Notes under the pieces: model-generated
The model's database searches: none
What the model was told of the DNA's origin: nothing
The model's input: the letters and a program-made list of their open reading frames with translations, nothing else
From: Chloroflexota bacterium
GTDB lineage: Bacteria; Chloroflexota; Anaerolineae; Anaerolineales; Anaerolineaceae
Direction of reading: 5' to 3'
DNA: 6,994 bases
Assembly (NCBI GenBank): GCA_023406965.1
Contig: JAEXTI010000507.1
Span: forward strand, 1 to 6,994
In this document: one piece after another, positions 1 to 6,042 of the stretch
How positions within the stretch are numbered: position 1 is the stretch's first letter
Layout: each line of letters opens with the position of its first letter
Program-made: the position numbers and the translations under genes

Positions 1-1275
1 TCTTTGCTCAACATCCTCAATAATTCGTGGGCGGGGGAACGAGGCAAACAGAGTGACCAGAAAAAGTACCCCAAGCAAAGCTGCCCATCCTAGAGGGAAG
101 CGCGCGAGGGCCGCCCGGCTAGAAGCGAGGTCGCTCTTGCGTGGCAGTCCGACCAGCAGGCAGATGCCCGCCGCCGGCAGCAGGTACGGCAGCCAGAAAG
201 CATTGCGAAAGGGCGGGCTGACCGGATCAATATAGCCCCACACGTTGGTGAAGATGTGAGCGAAGACCAGCAGGATCCACACCAATCCGCCCAGCAGCAC
301 GCCGGGAACCAACCGGCGCGGCGAAAGGCTGCCTTCCATGCGCCCCGCCAGCACGCGCAGATCGACGAACAGCACCGGGAAGAGCAGCAGCATGAAGATC
401 AGGGGGACTTGCTGCCAGAAAGTGGGCGCGCCCACCACCACCTCGGGCGAGGTCAGTGCGGGCGGAAAGGGAACGCGCTGTGCCAGCAATGTGACGGTCA
501 GGCTGAGGGTGAAGAGGACATTCCAGACCAGCAAAACGCGCGGGGTGATGCGCTCCAGCAAGCCCGGGGCCAGAAGAGCCACCCCGGCCCAAGCCAACGA
601 CAGCAGGCTGACCGCGCCCACTACCAGCGGGTAGCTGGATTGCGTCCAGCGAACAATCACCGACGGAGCGGAGAAGGCAAAGTAAACCAGGATGAGCACC
701 AGGTATACACCCAGCAGCGGCGCGGTGACGGGTGTTTTTGCGCGCGGCAGTTCAGGCGCGGGGTTCAGGTCCAGTTGGGTGAACAGCCCGCCCAGGAGCA
801 AGCCCAAAACTACCCCCACCCAGCCCCCGGCAGAGGTCAGCGAGTATTCCACGCCGAAGTAGACCGTGCGCAGCAGCACCGAAAGCCCCACCGCCAAGGC
901 CAGACCCGCTGCGGCTTGCAGCGAGCGGCTGTTTCCCTCGGGCTTGCCCGCCAGCAGGAGGAACAGCAATGCCAGCGCGGCCGTGGTGGCGATCCCGGCG
1001 GGCAGTACGCGGTTGGCGGTGCTCACGAAAGGCATCAGCCCGCGGCCCAGCAGGAGGGCGGCGAACAAGCCCCAGCCCAGCGCGCGCGGGCTGCGCCGGA
1101 ACCAGGGCAGGGTCAGCAGCGGAGCGAAGAAGAACAACACCCCCAGGGCTTTTTCATCCAACCGGGTGTTGAGCAGGTCCAGGATATAGATGGACTCCAC
1201 CAGTGTGCCCGCGGATTGGATGAACAACAGCCACAAGATGGCAAAAGCGAAAGCGAGAAAGGGGATTTTCTTCAT
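1..1275 (-). CDS. Polytopic membrane protein, N-terminal 425 residues (runs off left edge)
   Basis: The reverse strand is open from an ATG at 1275-1273 to base 1 with no stop, giving 425 residues in frame with the edge. A GGAG lies 8 nt upstream of this ATG. The product starts MKKIPFLAFAFAILWLLF and has about 12 hydrophobic segments, near residues 5-22, 44-58, 66-83, 93-109, 121-136, 151-165, 184-203, 216-236, 247-264, 289-304, 322-342, 359-376 and 396-412, so it sits in the cytoplasmic membrane. Short charged loops separate the segments, and a more polar stretch (FPRPRIIEDVEQR) begins right at the edge. I do not recognise the family with certainty. Many-helix N-terminal regions like this precede an endonuclease/exonuclease/phosphatase-fold domain in Cwh43/PGAP2IP-like proteins, and a soluble domain could follow outside the window; that is a guess. 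It lies 49 bp downstream of the four-cysteine gene on the same strand, so co-transcription is possible. The GC-rich + strand frame opposite is its shadow. Confidence 0.85.
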   Translation of the reverse strand, partial: MKKIPFLAFAFAILWLLFIQSAGTLVESIYILDLLNTRLDEKALGVLFFFAPLLTLPWFRRSPRALGWGLFAALLLGRGLMPFVSTANRVLPAGIATTAALALLFLLLAGKPEGNSRSLQAAAGLALAVGLSVLLRTVYFGVEYSLTSAGGWVGVVLGLLLGGLFTQLDLNPAPELPRAKTPVTAPLLGVYLVLILVYFAFSAPSVIVRWTQSSYPLVVGAVSLLSLAWAGVALLAPGLLERITPRVLLVWNVLFTLSLTVTLLAQRVPFPPALTSPEVVVGAPTFWQQVPLIFMLLLFPVLFVDLRVLAGRMEGSLSPRRLVPGVLLGGLVWILLVFAHIFTNVWGYIDPVSPPFRNAFWLPYLLPAAGICLLVGLPRKSDLASSRAALARFPLGWAALLGVLFLVTLFASFPRPRIIEDVEQR

Positions 1276-1312
1276 GGGGAACACTCCGCAAGAAAGTTTG
1301 AGTAGCACATTT

Positions 1313-1342
1313 CGTAGGGGCAATTCATGAATTGCCCTTACG
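1313..1342. repeat. 30-bp near-perfect palindrome (dispersed-repeat type)
   Basis: The left arm CGTAGGGGCAATTCA is followed directly by its reverse complement; all 15 pairs match except one G-T at the fifth position (1317/1338). As RNA this would form a very stable hairpin. The motif closely resembles a short palindromic repeat I remember as scattered in many copies through cyanobacterial and Chloroflexota genomes (GGGGCAATTCATGAATTGCC core). That recollection cannot be checked here, and no second copy is present in the window. It lies between two minus-strand genes and contains the stop codon of the upstream one, so it could act as a transcript end, an mRNA-stabilising hairpin or simply a mobile repeat. 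Confidence 0.8.
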
Positions 1343-1837
1343 AGAACGAGCCGGGTAAAACTCGGTGAACAGGGCCATAGTATCATCCAGCCTTTCGACG
1401 CTGGGATTGAAAATCCAGAACGTGTTGCCGTTGCATTTTTCAATCAAGCGCCCGTCCAGGGTGTAGGTTTTGCGGAACTGGCAGCGCCCGTCCTTCTTCT
1501 GGTTGTGGCAGTGCTCGCAGTCTCCGAAAGGCCCCGTAAACACCTCTTTGATGTGGGCGGGGGCGGATTCGAGGAAGGCGCGGTGCTGGTCAATACCGTT
1601 CAGAAATAGCCGCAGAATGATGCGCGGCTCGCGCAAATACAACCGGGCATAGACGTTTTTGCTTTTCGCCCCCGTGCGGGTGTAAATGACCATGTATTTG
1701 CCCCAGCAGTATCCGTCACCGATTTTATTGCCGAATTCATAACCCAGGCGGGCCATCTCGTCGTTGAAAGCGACCATGAAGGCCTTATCTTCAGGTGATA
1801 TAAAATCAAAACGCTGTTCTTGCAAAAGGGTATTCAT
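1325..1837 (-). CDS. Uncharacterised four-cysteine protein, 170 aa
   Basis: The start ATG (1837-1835) has a near-ideal ribosome site, GAGGAGG at 1850-1844, 6 nt upstream, and the frame is clean to a TGA at 1327-1325. I do not recognise a named family, although the C-terminal pattern resembles small uncharacterised proteins seen in Firmicutes and Chloroflexota. The first 95 residues look like a compact alpha/beta fold (MARLGYEFGNKIGDGYCWGKY, then strands YMVIYTRT and NVYARLYL). The last 65 carry C107-x2-C110, C119 and C135 (CEHCH ... CQFRKTYTLDGRLIEKCNG), a likely zinc site or redox cluster; C44 is a fifth, separate cysteine. There is no signal peptide or membrane segment, so it is probably cytoplasmic. 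It is transcribed divergently from the SRPBCC gene. The final residues RKGNS are encoded by the palindromic repeat, so the native C-terminus may have been altered. The role is unknown. Confidence 0.88.
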   Translation of the reverse strand: MNTLLQEQRFDFISPEDKAFMVAFNDEMARLGYEFGNKIGDGYCWGKYMVIYTRTGAKSKNVYARLYLREPRIILRLFLNGIDQHRAFLESAPAHIKEVFTGPFGDCEHCHNQKKDGRCQFRKTYTLDGRLIEKCNGNTFWIFNPSVERLDDTMALFTEFYPARSRKGNS

Positions 1838-1843
1838 TGGAAG

Positions 1844-1886
1844 CCTCCTCGGAATTAATCATAGCAGAATTTCCACGCCCCGGATT
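1844..1886 (-). promoter_or_regulatory. Candidate extended -10 promoter and strong RBS of the cysteine-protein gene
   Basis: Read on the minus strand, TGCTATGAT forms an extended -10 (hexamer TATGAT at 1863-1858). No good -35 lies 17 bp upstream (AATCCG), which is common for extended -10 promoters. Transcription would begin near 1851, leaving a leader of roughly 14 nt that contains little more than the GAGGAGG ribosome site at 1850-1844. Supported by motif match only. Confidence 0.45.
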
Positions 1887-1910
1887 GAGAACACCGTAAT
1901 GGCCACAAAA

Positions 1911-1943
1911 TAAATGTTAACATTTAGAACTAATTTTCTAAAT
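1911..1943. promoter_or_regulatory. Two overlapping dyads in the divergent promoter region (candidate operator)
   Basis: TAAATGTTAACATTTA at 1911-1926 is a perfect 16-bp palindrome. Overlapping its right arm, ATTTAGAA (1922-1929) and TTCTAAAT (1936-1943) form a perfect 8-bp inverted repeat around a 6-bp spacer. The pair ends 3 bp before the -35 of the SRPBCC promoter and lies upstream of the minus-strand promoter, where a shared regulator could act on both. AT-rich dyads of this size are typical of winged-helix repressors such as ArsR or MarR, and ArsR genes often sit next to SRPBCC genes, but no regulator gene is in the window. AT-rich DNA produces palindromes by chance more easily than mixed DNA, hence the moderate confidence. 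Confidence 0.5.
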
Positions 1944-1946
1944 ATA

Positions 1947-1976
1947 TAGACAAAGTAGATGTTATTGGTATATAAT
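1947..1976 (+). promoter_or_regulatory. Sigma-70-type promoter giving a predicted leaderless transcript
   Basis: TAGACA (1947-1952, five of six consensus bases) is followed by an 18-bp spacer and a perfect TATAAT (1971-1976). A start 7 nt after the -10 falls on 1983, the A of the SRPBCC ATG. No Shine-Dalgarno sequence precedes that ATG, consistent with leaderless translation. The more upstream in-frame ATG at 1959 lies between the two promoter boxes and so would not be in the message. Confidence 0.65.
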
Positions 1977-1982
1977 AATCTC

Positions 1983-2465
1983 ATGAACACACCTAACCCT
2001 CCTTCTTCAATTGCCGACCGCGAACTGGTCTTGACCCGCATCTTCGACGCGCCGCCCGAAAAGGTTTTCCGAGCCTGGACGGAGCCCGAGTTGATCAAGC
2101 AGTGGTTCGCCCCCCAGCCCTGGACGACGCCTTACGCGGAAACAGACGTGCGCCCGGGCGGATCCAACCTGATCACCATGCGCAGCCCGGAAGGTGAAGA
2201 CTACCCCAATCCGGGCGTGTACCTGGAAGTGGTCGAAAACGAACGCCTGGTGGTCACCGATGCCTACACCCGGGCCTGGGAACCCTCCGAGCAGCCCTTC
2301 ATGACCCTGATCCTCACCTTCGAGGACCTGGGTGGCAAGACTCGCTACACAGCGCGCGTCCTGCACTGGTCGGTGGCCGACCGGGAGCGTCACGAGCAGA
2401 TGGGCTTCCACGAAGGTTGGGGGCAATGCGCCGACCAACTGGCGGAATTACTGCGCCGGATTTAG
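1983..2465 (+). CDS. SRPBCC / AHSA1-type (START-like) domain protein, 160 aa
   Basis: The whole product is one START-like helix-grip domain of the AHSA1 (activator of Hsp90 ATPase homologue 1-like, COG3832) group. The family signature is clear: ELVLTRIFDAPPEKVFRAWTEP at residues 14-35, continuing into ELIKQWFAP at 36-44; then VRPGGSNLITMRSPEG (56-71), a YLEVVENERLVVTDAY strand-turn-strand (80-95), and a C-terminal helix beginning MGFHEGWGQCADQLAELL (140-157). Members bind small hydrophobic ligands or act in stress and detoxification, but most bacterial ones have no assigned substrate; this one is soluble and probably cytoplasmic. I chose the start at 1983 rather than 1959 because the upstream ATG lies inside the promoter. 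The gene appears leaderless. It precedes the VOC gene by 40 bp on the same strand, and the two probably form an operon, a pairing seen often in such loci. Confidence 0.92.
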   Translation: MNTPNPPSSIADRELVLTRIFDAPPEKVFRAWTEPELIKQWFAPQPWTTPYAETDVRPGGSNLITMRSPEGEDYPNPGVYLEVVENERLVVTDAYTRAWEPSEQPFMTLILTFEDLGGKTRYTARVLHWSVADRERHEQMGFHEGWGQCADQLAELLRRI

Positions 2466-2505
2466 GAAAATACCCTCAATCTACCTGTCGATTTTAGGAG
2501 AACAA

Positions 2506-2922
2506 ATGAAAAGCATTCTGAATCCCTACATCAACTTTAAGGACAACACCCGCGAGGTCATGGAGTTCTACCACTCGGTGTTTGGCGGCAAGCTCAACTT
2601 GAGCACCTTCAAGGAATATCATGCATCGCAAGATCCCAGTGAAGACGATAAGATCATGCACGCCATGTTGGAAGCCGAGAACGGCATGGTGCTGATGGCA
2701 GCCGACACGCCCGACCGCATGGAATTCCAACTGGGAACCAATTTCAGCATTTGCCTCAGCGGGGATGACGAAGCCGAGCTGACGGGATACTTTCAGAAGC
2801 TGTCCGCCGGCGGGACGATCGTCGAGCCGCTCACCAAAGCCCCTTGGGGCGACACCTTTGGAATGCTTAAGGACAAGTTTGGCATCGACTGGATGGTCAA
2901 TATCAGCCCCACTCAAGCGTAA
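2506..2922 (+). CDS. VOC superfamily protein, PhnB-like (3-demethylubiquinone-9 3-methyltransferase-like fold), 138 aa
   Basis: The sequence matches the PhnB-like branch of the vicinal-oxygen-chelate superfamily along its full length. It opens LNPYINFKDNTREVMEFYHS, then VFGGKL (residues 5-30), where the family usually has Y(L/I)NF-x-(G/D)N-x2-EA-x2-FY-x2-VFGG. It then has IMHAMLEAENGMVLMAAD (50-67), and closes with PWGDTFGMLKDKFGIDWMVN (113-132). Relatives range from glyoxalase and bleomycin-resistance-like proteins to enzymes of unknown substrate; despite the PhnB name, a role in phosphonate metabolism is not implied. It lacks a signal peptide and is probably cytoplasmic. The ATG at 2506 is preceded by TAGGAG with 5 nt spacing. 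An in-frame ATG at 2332 would put 58 extra residues inside the SRPBCC gene in a different frame and is rejected. It is the second gene of the operon and is followed 30 bp later by a strong terminator. Confidence 0.93.
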   Translation: MKSILNPYINFKDNTREVMEFYHSVFGGKLNLSTFKEYHASQDPSEDDKIMHAMLEAENGMVLMAADTPDRMEFQLGTNFSICLSGDDEAELTGYFQKLSAGGTIVEPLTKAPWGDTFGMLKDKFGIDWMVNISPTQA

Positions 2923-2952
2923 ACTCAGATATTAAATAACGACAGACACGCT

Positions 2953-2987
2953 AACGCACCCAGGTGTTGGGTGCGTTTTAATTTTTT
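2953..2987 (+). terminator. Rho-independent terminator of the SRPBCC-VOC operon
   Basis: AACGCACCCA (2953-2962) pairs perfectly with TGGGTGCGTT (2968-2977), a 10-bp stem with a 5-nt loop GGTGT, followed at once by a T-rich tract (TTTTAATTTTTT). It begins 30 bp after the VOC stop codon and separates this operon from the rhamnosidase. Confidence 0.93.
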
Positions 2988-2994
2988 CCATCAC

Positions 2995-3039
2995 TTGCCA
3001 AAACCACAAAAGACAAGGACAATAACAGGGTAGTCTACC
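2995..3039 (+). promoter_or_regulatory. Candidate rhamnosidase promoter with a small dyad at the start site
   Basis: TTGCCA (2995-3000) and GACAAT (3018-3023) are spaced 17 bp apart; they match the consensus at five and four of six positions. The predicted start, near 3030, falls in a perfect short dyad, GGTAG-T-CTACC (3029-3039), which could be an operator. The coding region begins 24 bp later with a GAGGGAG ribosome site at 3052-3058. Since the terminator upstream isolates this gene, some promoter must lie here, but the exact boxes are uncertain. Confidence 0.35.
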
Positions 3040-3062
3040 GAATTTCAACTCGAGGGAGAATC

Positions 3063-5891
3063 ATGACACAATATCCACTCCGCGTAACCAACCTCCGCTT
3101 TGAGCATTTTCACCAGGAAACAGCCCTGGGAACCGCCCAACCGCGCCTCTCCTGGATGACCGAAACCACTCAACCCGGCTGGATGCAGCAGGCTTACGAG
3201 ATCGAAGCCGTCAACTCCCAAGAGCAAATGTACTCCACCGGGCGCGTGAACTCCGACCAATCGGTACTGGTGGAGTGGCCCTTTGCGCCGCTGGCCTCGC
3301 GCGAGCAGGCCCTGCTGCGCGTGCGCGTGTGGGGCGCGGATTGGCAGGCTTCGGCCTGGAGCGAGCCCGCCACCGCCGAAGCCGCCCTGCTGCAACCCGG
3401 CGATTGGTCGGCGCGCTTCATCACCCCCGACTGGGACGAAGACCTGACCCGCCCCCAACCCGCCCCGCTGTTGCGGCGTGAGTTCACCCTGGAAAAGCCC
3501 GTGCAGCGGGCGCGGCTGTATATCACCGCGCTGGGCGTGTATGAGGCCCTGATCAACGGGCAGGTGGTGGGCGACCAGGTGCTCGCTCCCGGCTGGACCA
3601 GCTACCCTTACCGCCTGGGTTACCAGACCTATGACGTCACCGGCCTGCTGCACGCGGGTCAGAACGCCATCGGGGCCATGCTGGGTGACGGCTGGTTCCG
3701 CGGGCGGCTGGGCTATGGCGGCGGGCGGCGCAACATCTTCGGTGACCGGCTGGCCCTCTTAGCCCAGCTTGAAATCACCTTTGCCGACGGCAGCACGGCA
3801 CGCGTGGTCAGCGACGAGAACTGGCGCGCCGCCACCGGGCCCATTCAAGGCAGCGACATTTACGATGGCGAAACCTACGATGCCCGCCTGGAACGCGCCG
3901 GGTGGGATCAACCCGGGTATGACGACTCGAGCTGGGCTGGGGTTCGCCTGCTGGAGCGCTCGCTGGATACGCTCTTCGCTTCCTACACCCCGCCGGTGCG
4001 GCGCATCGAAGTTTGGCCCGCTGCCCGGATCATCCATTCTCCCTCCGGGAAAACCATCCTCGATTTCGGCCAGAACGTGGTTGGGCGGCTGCGCCTGCGC
4101 GTGCAAGGCCCTGCCGGGCAAACCATCACCCTGCGCCACGCCGAAGTGCTGGAACACGGCGAGGTTTGCATACGCACCTTGCGTTACGCCAAAGCCATCG
4201 ACCAGTACACGCTCAAGGGCGGCGGCGTGGAAACCTGGGAGCCGCGCTTCACTTTCCACGGCTTCCGCTATGCGGAAGTCAGCGGGTGGCCCGGGGAAAT
4301 CAATCTGGGCGACGTGCAGACCGTCATCTGCCACTCAGACATGGAACGCACCGGCTGGTTCGACTGCTCCGATGCCCTGGTCAACCGCCTGCACGAAAAC
4401 GTGGTCTGGTCGATGCGCGGCAACTTCTTCTACATCCCCACCGACTGCCCGCAGCGCGACGAGCGCCTGGGCTGGACCGGCGACATCCAGGTGTTCTCGC
4501 CCACCGCTTCATTTTTATACAACAGCGCCGGGTTCCTCTCTTCCTGGCTGGCAGACCTGGCCGCCGAACAGGCCGCCTCGGGCAGCGTGCCCTTTTACGC
4601 GCCCATCGTCAGCCCGCGGCCCGAGCCTACCCCGCCTTCTGCGGCCTGGGGCGATGCAACGGTCATCGTGCCGTGGGTGCTCTACCAGCGTTTCGGCGAC
4701 AAGAGCATCCTGGAGCGGCAGTTTGAGAGTATGCGCGCCTGGGTGGAACAGATACACAGCCTGACCGGCCCCAGCCTGCTGTGGGATAAGGGTACGCAGT
4801 TCGGCGATTGGCTGGACCCCGCCGCCCCGCCCGATCGGCCCGGCGCGGCGCGCACGCCCAACTAAGTCCTGTGCACGGCTTACTTTGCCCACTCGACCGA
4901 ATTGGTCAGCCGCGCCGCGGGCCTCCTGGGGCGAACGGCGGAAGAAGCCCAGTATCGGGCGCTGGCAGCCGCCATCCGGGCTGCCTTCCAGCACAACTAC
5001 GTCACCCCCGCCGGGCGCATCCTGGGCGATTCTGCCACAGCCTACTCGCTGGCCCTGCAATTTGCCCTGCTGCCGGGCGAAGACCAACGCCGCGCCGCCG
5101 GGCAGCGCCTGGCCGAACTGCTGCGTGCCAACCGCTACCGCATCAGCAGCGGCTTTGTGGGCACCGTGCTGGTTTGCGACGCGCTGTGCAACGCGGGCCA
5201 CCCCGAAGCCGCTTTCCGCCTGCTGATGCAGACCGAGAATCCTTCCTGGTTGTACCCGGTGACCATGGGCGCGACCACCATCTGGGAACGCTGGGACAGT
5301 ATGCTGCCCGATGGCACGGTCAACCCCGGTGAGATGACTTCCTTCAATCATTATGCCCTGGGCGCGGTGGCCGACTGGCTGCACCGCAGCGTGGCAGGCC
5401 TGGCCCCGGCGGCCCCCGGCTACCGGCAGATCGAGTTTCGCCCCCTTCCAGGCGGCGGGCTGACCCATGCCCGCGCGAAGCTGAACACCCCCTACGGCCT
5501 GGCAGAATCATCCTGGAAAATCGCCGGCGGGCAGTTCCACCTGGATGTGACCCTGCCGTCCAACACCGCCGGCACGGTGTTTCTGCCCGGTCAAGGCAAC
5601 GAGCAGCCCATCGCCATCGGCGCGGGAAAGCACCACTGGTCTGTACCCCATGCGCCGGAAGCCCAAAAGCGCACAGAATTATCGATGAACACCACCCTGA
5701 ACGAACTGCAGGATGACCCGCAAGCCTACACGGCGGTAATGAAGCTGTTCCGCGTCCTCAACGACGAGCTAACCGACCGCATGGAAGGGCAGTTGTGGAT
5801 GAGCCTGCATGAAGCTGCGCGGCTGCACCCCGACCCGGTGGCTGTCGGCGCGCGGATCGAGGAAGTACTGGCAGAATTGCGCAAAGCGTAA
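3063..5891 (+). pseudogene. Alpha-L-rhamnosidase (GH78), interrupted by an in-frame TAA at codon 601
   Basis: GH78 enzymes release terminal alpha-L-rhamnose from plant glycosides and polysaccharides by an inverting mechanism. The full frame of 942 codons has the family's usual length and order: an Fn3-like N-terminal domain (about 1-105), the carbohydrate-binding-like Bac_rhamnosid_N sandwich (about 118-285), a second beta-domain (about 310-415), the (alpha/alpha)6 catalytic barrel (about 418-780), a C-terminal beta-sandwich (about 785-865) and a 69-residue helical tail from 874. DCPQRDERLGWTGD (461-474) is the general-acid motif and WERW (741-744) holds the probable general base, E742. TAA at 4863-4865 stops translation after residue 600, between the two. 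Reading continues in the same frame on both sides (RTPN-stop-VLCTAYFAHS), and the spacing matches intact homologues, so one base change is enough to explain it. No signal peptide is visible; no good internal start or ribosome site follows the stop. A 600-residue product would lack half the barrel and the base and should be inactive. Sequencing error or readthrough are the alternatives. Confidence 0.9.
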
Positions 5892-5902
5892 AGATCATCA
5901 AA

Positions 5903-5933
5903 CGGTGTGGGCAAGAAAATCTTACCCACACCG
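5903..5933. terminator. Hairpin after the rhamnosidase, terminator-like but without a good T-tract
   Basis: CGGTGTGGG (5903-5911) pairs perfectly with CCCACACCG (5925-5933); after one mismatch the stem continues AAG/CTT around an AAAAT loop. It lies 11 bp after the rhamnosidase stop and 7 bp after the stop of the minus-strand fragment, between two convergent 3' ends. The T-run is absent on the + strand and only TTTG on the minus strand, so it is either a weak bidirectional terminator or a 3'-end stabilising hairpin. Confidence 0.6.
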
Positions 5934-5940
5934 AAAACTC

Positions 5941-6042
5941 CTACTTGCGATTCATCGACCGGTTGAGTTGCTCCATCTCGGCCTCGGTCAGTACCATATC
6001 CCCGGCGGCCAGGTTCTCGGCCTGGTGAAGCGGGTTGTGACC
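5941..6042 (-). pseudogene. 3'-end fragment of an unidentified gene, about 33 codons
   Basis: Read on the minus strand, this stretch gives HNPLHQAENLAAGDMVL followed by a helical end finishing EMEQLNRSMNRK and a TAG at 5943-5941. It has the GC-rich composition and residue pattern of a real protein C-terminus, with an amphipathic final helix of the kind that ends many aldo/keto reductases (NxxxQAxNLAAaD-x2-LT-x-eE). That match is from memory and weak. Further upstream the frame turns into AT-rich sequence without coding character (TAG at 6075-6073) and no start codon or ribosome site exists, so only the tail of a gene survives. It lies convergent to the rhamnosidase, with the hairpin between them, as expected for a formerly intact neighbour. 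The rest was probably lost by deletion or replaced by the AT-rich DNA at about 6043. Confidence 0.45.

Noticed and set aside
256..1305. Open frame of 349 codons on the + strand
   Set aside because: Its product is dominated by Gln, Arg, His and Gly without a fold-like pattern, and it lies exactly opposite the membrane-protein gene; it is a GC-rich antisense shadow.
2332..2505. Upstream ATG extending the VOC gene by 58 residues
   Set aside because: The extension overlaps the SRPBCC gene in another frame and lacks family similarity, whereas 2506 has a good ribosome site and begins at the domain edge.
4840..4910. Frameshift as the cause of the rhamnosidase interruption
   Set aside because: Both parts are in the same frame (the distance between 3063 and 4902 is a multiple of three), so it is a substitution-type stop rather than an insertion or deletion.
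4515..5468. Long minus-strand frame opposite the rhamnosidase
   Set aside because: It mirrors strongly conserved GH78 coding sequence and has no recognisable motif; GC-rich antisense shadow.
4902..5891. The second half of the rhamnosidase as a separate gene from a TTG at 4902
   Set aside because: There is no ribosome site, and the start would fall inside a helix of the catalytic barrel; the segment only makes sense as the continuation of the upstream half.
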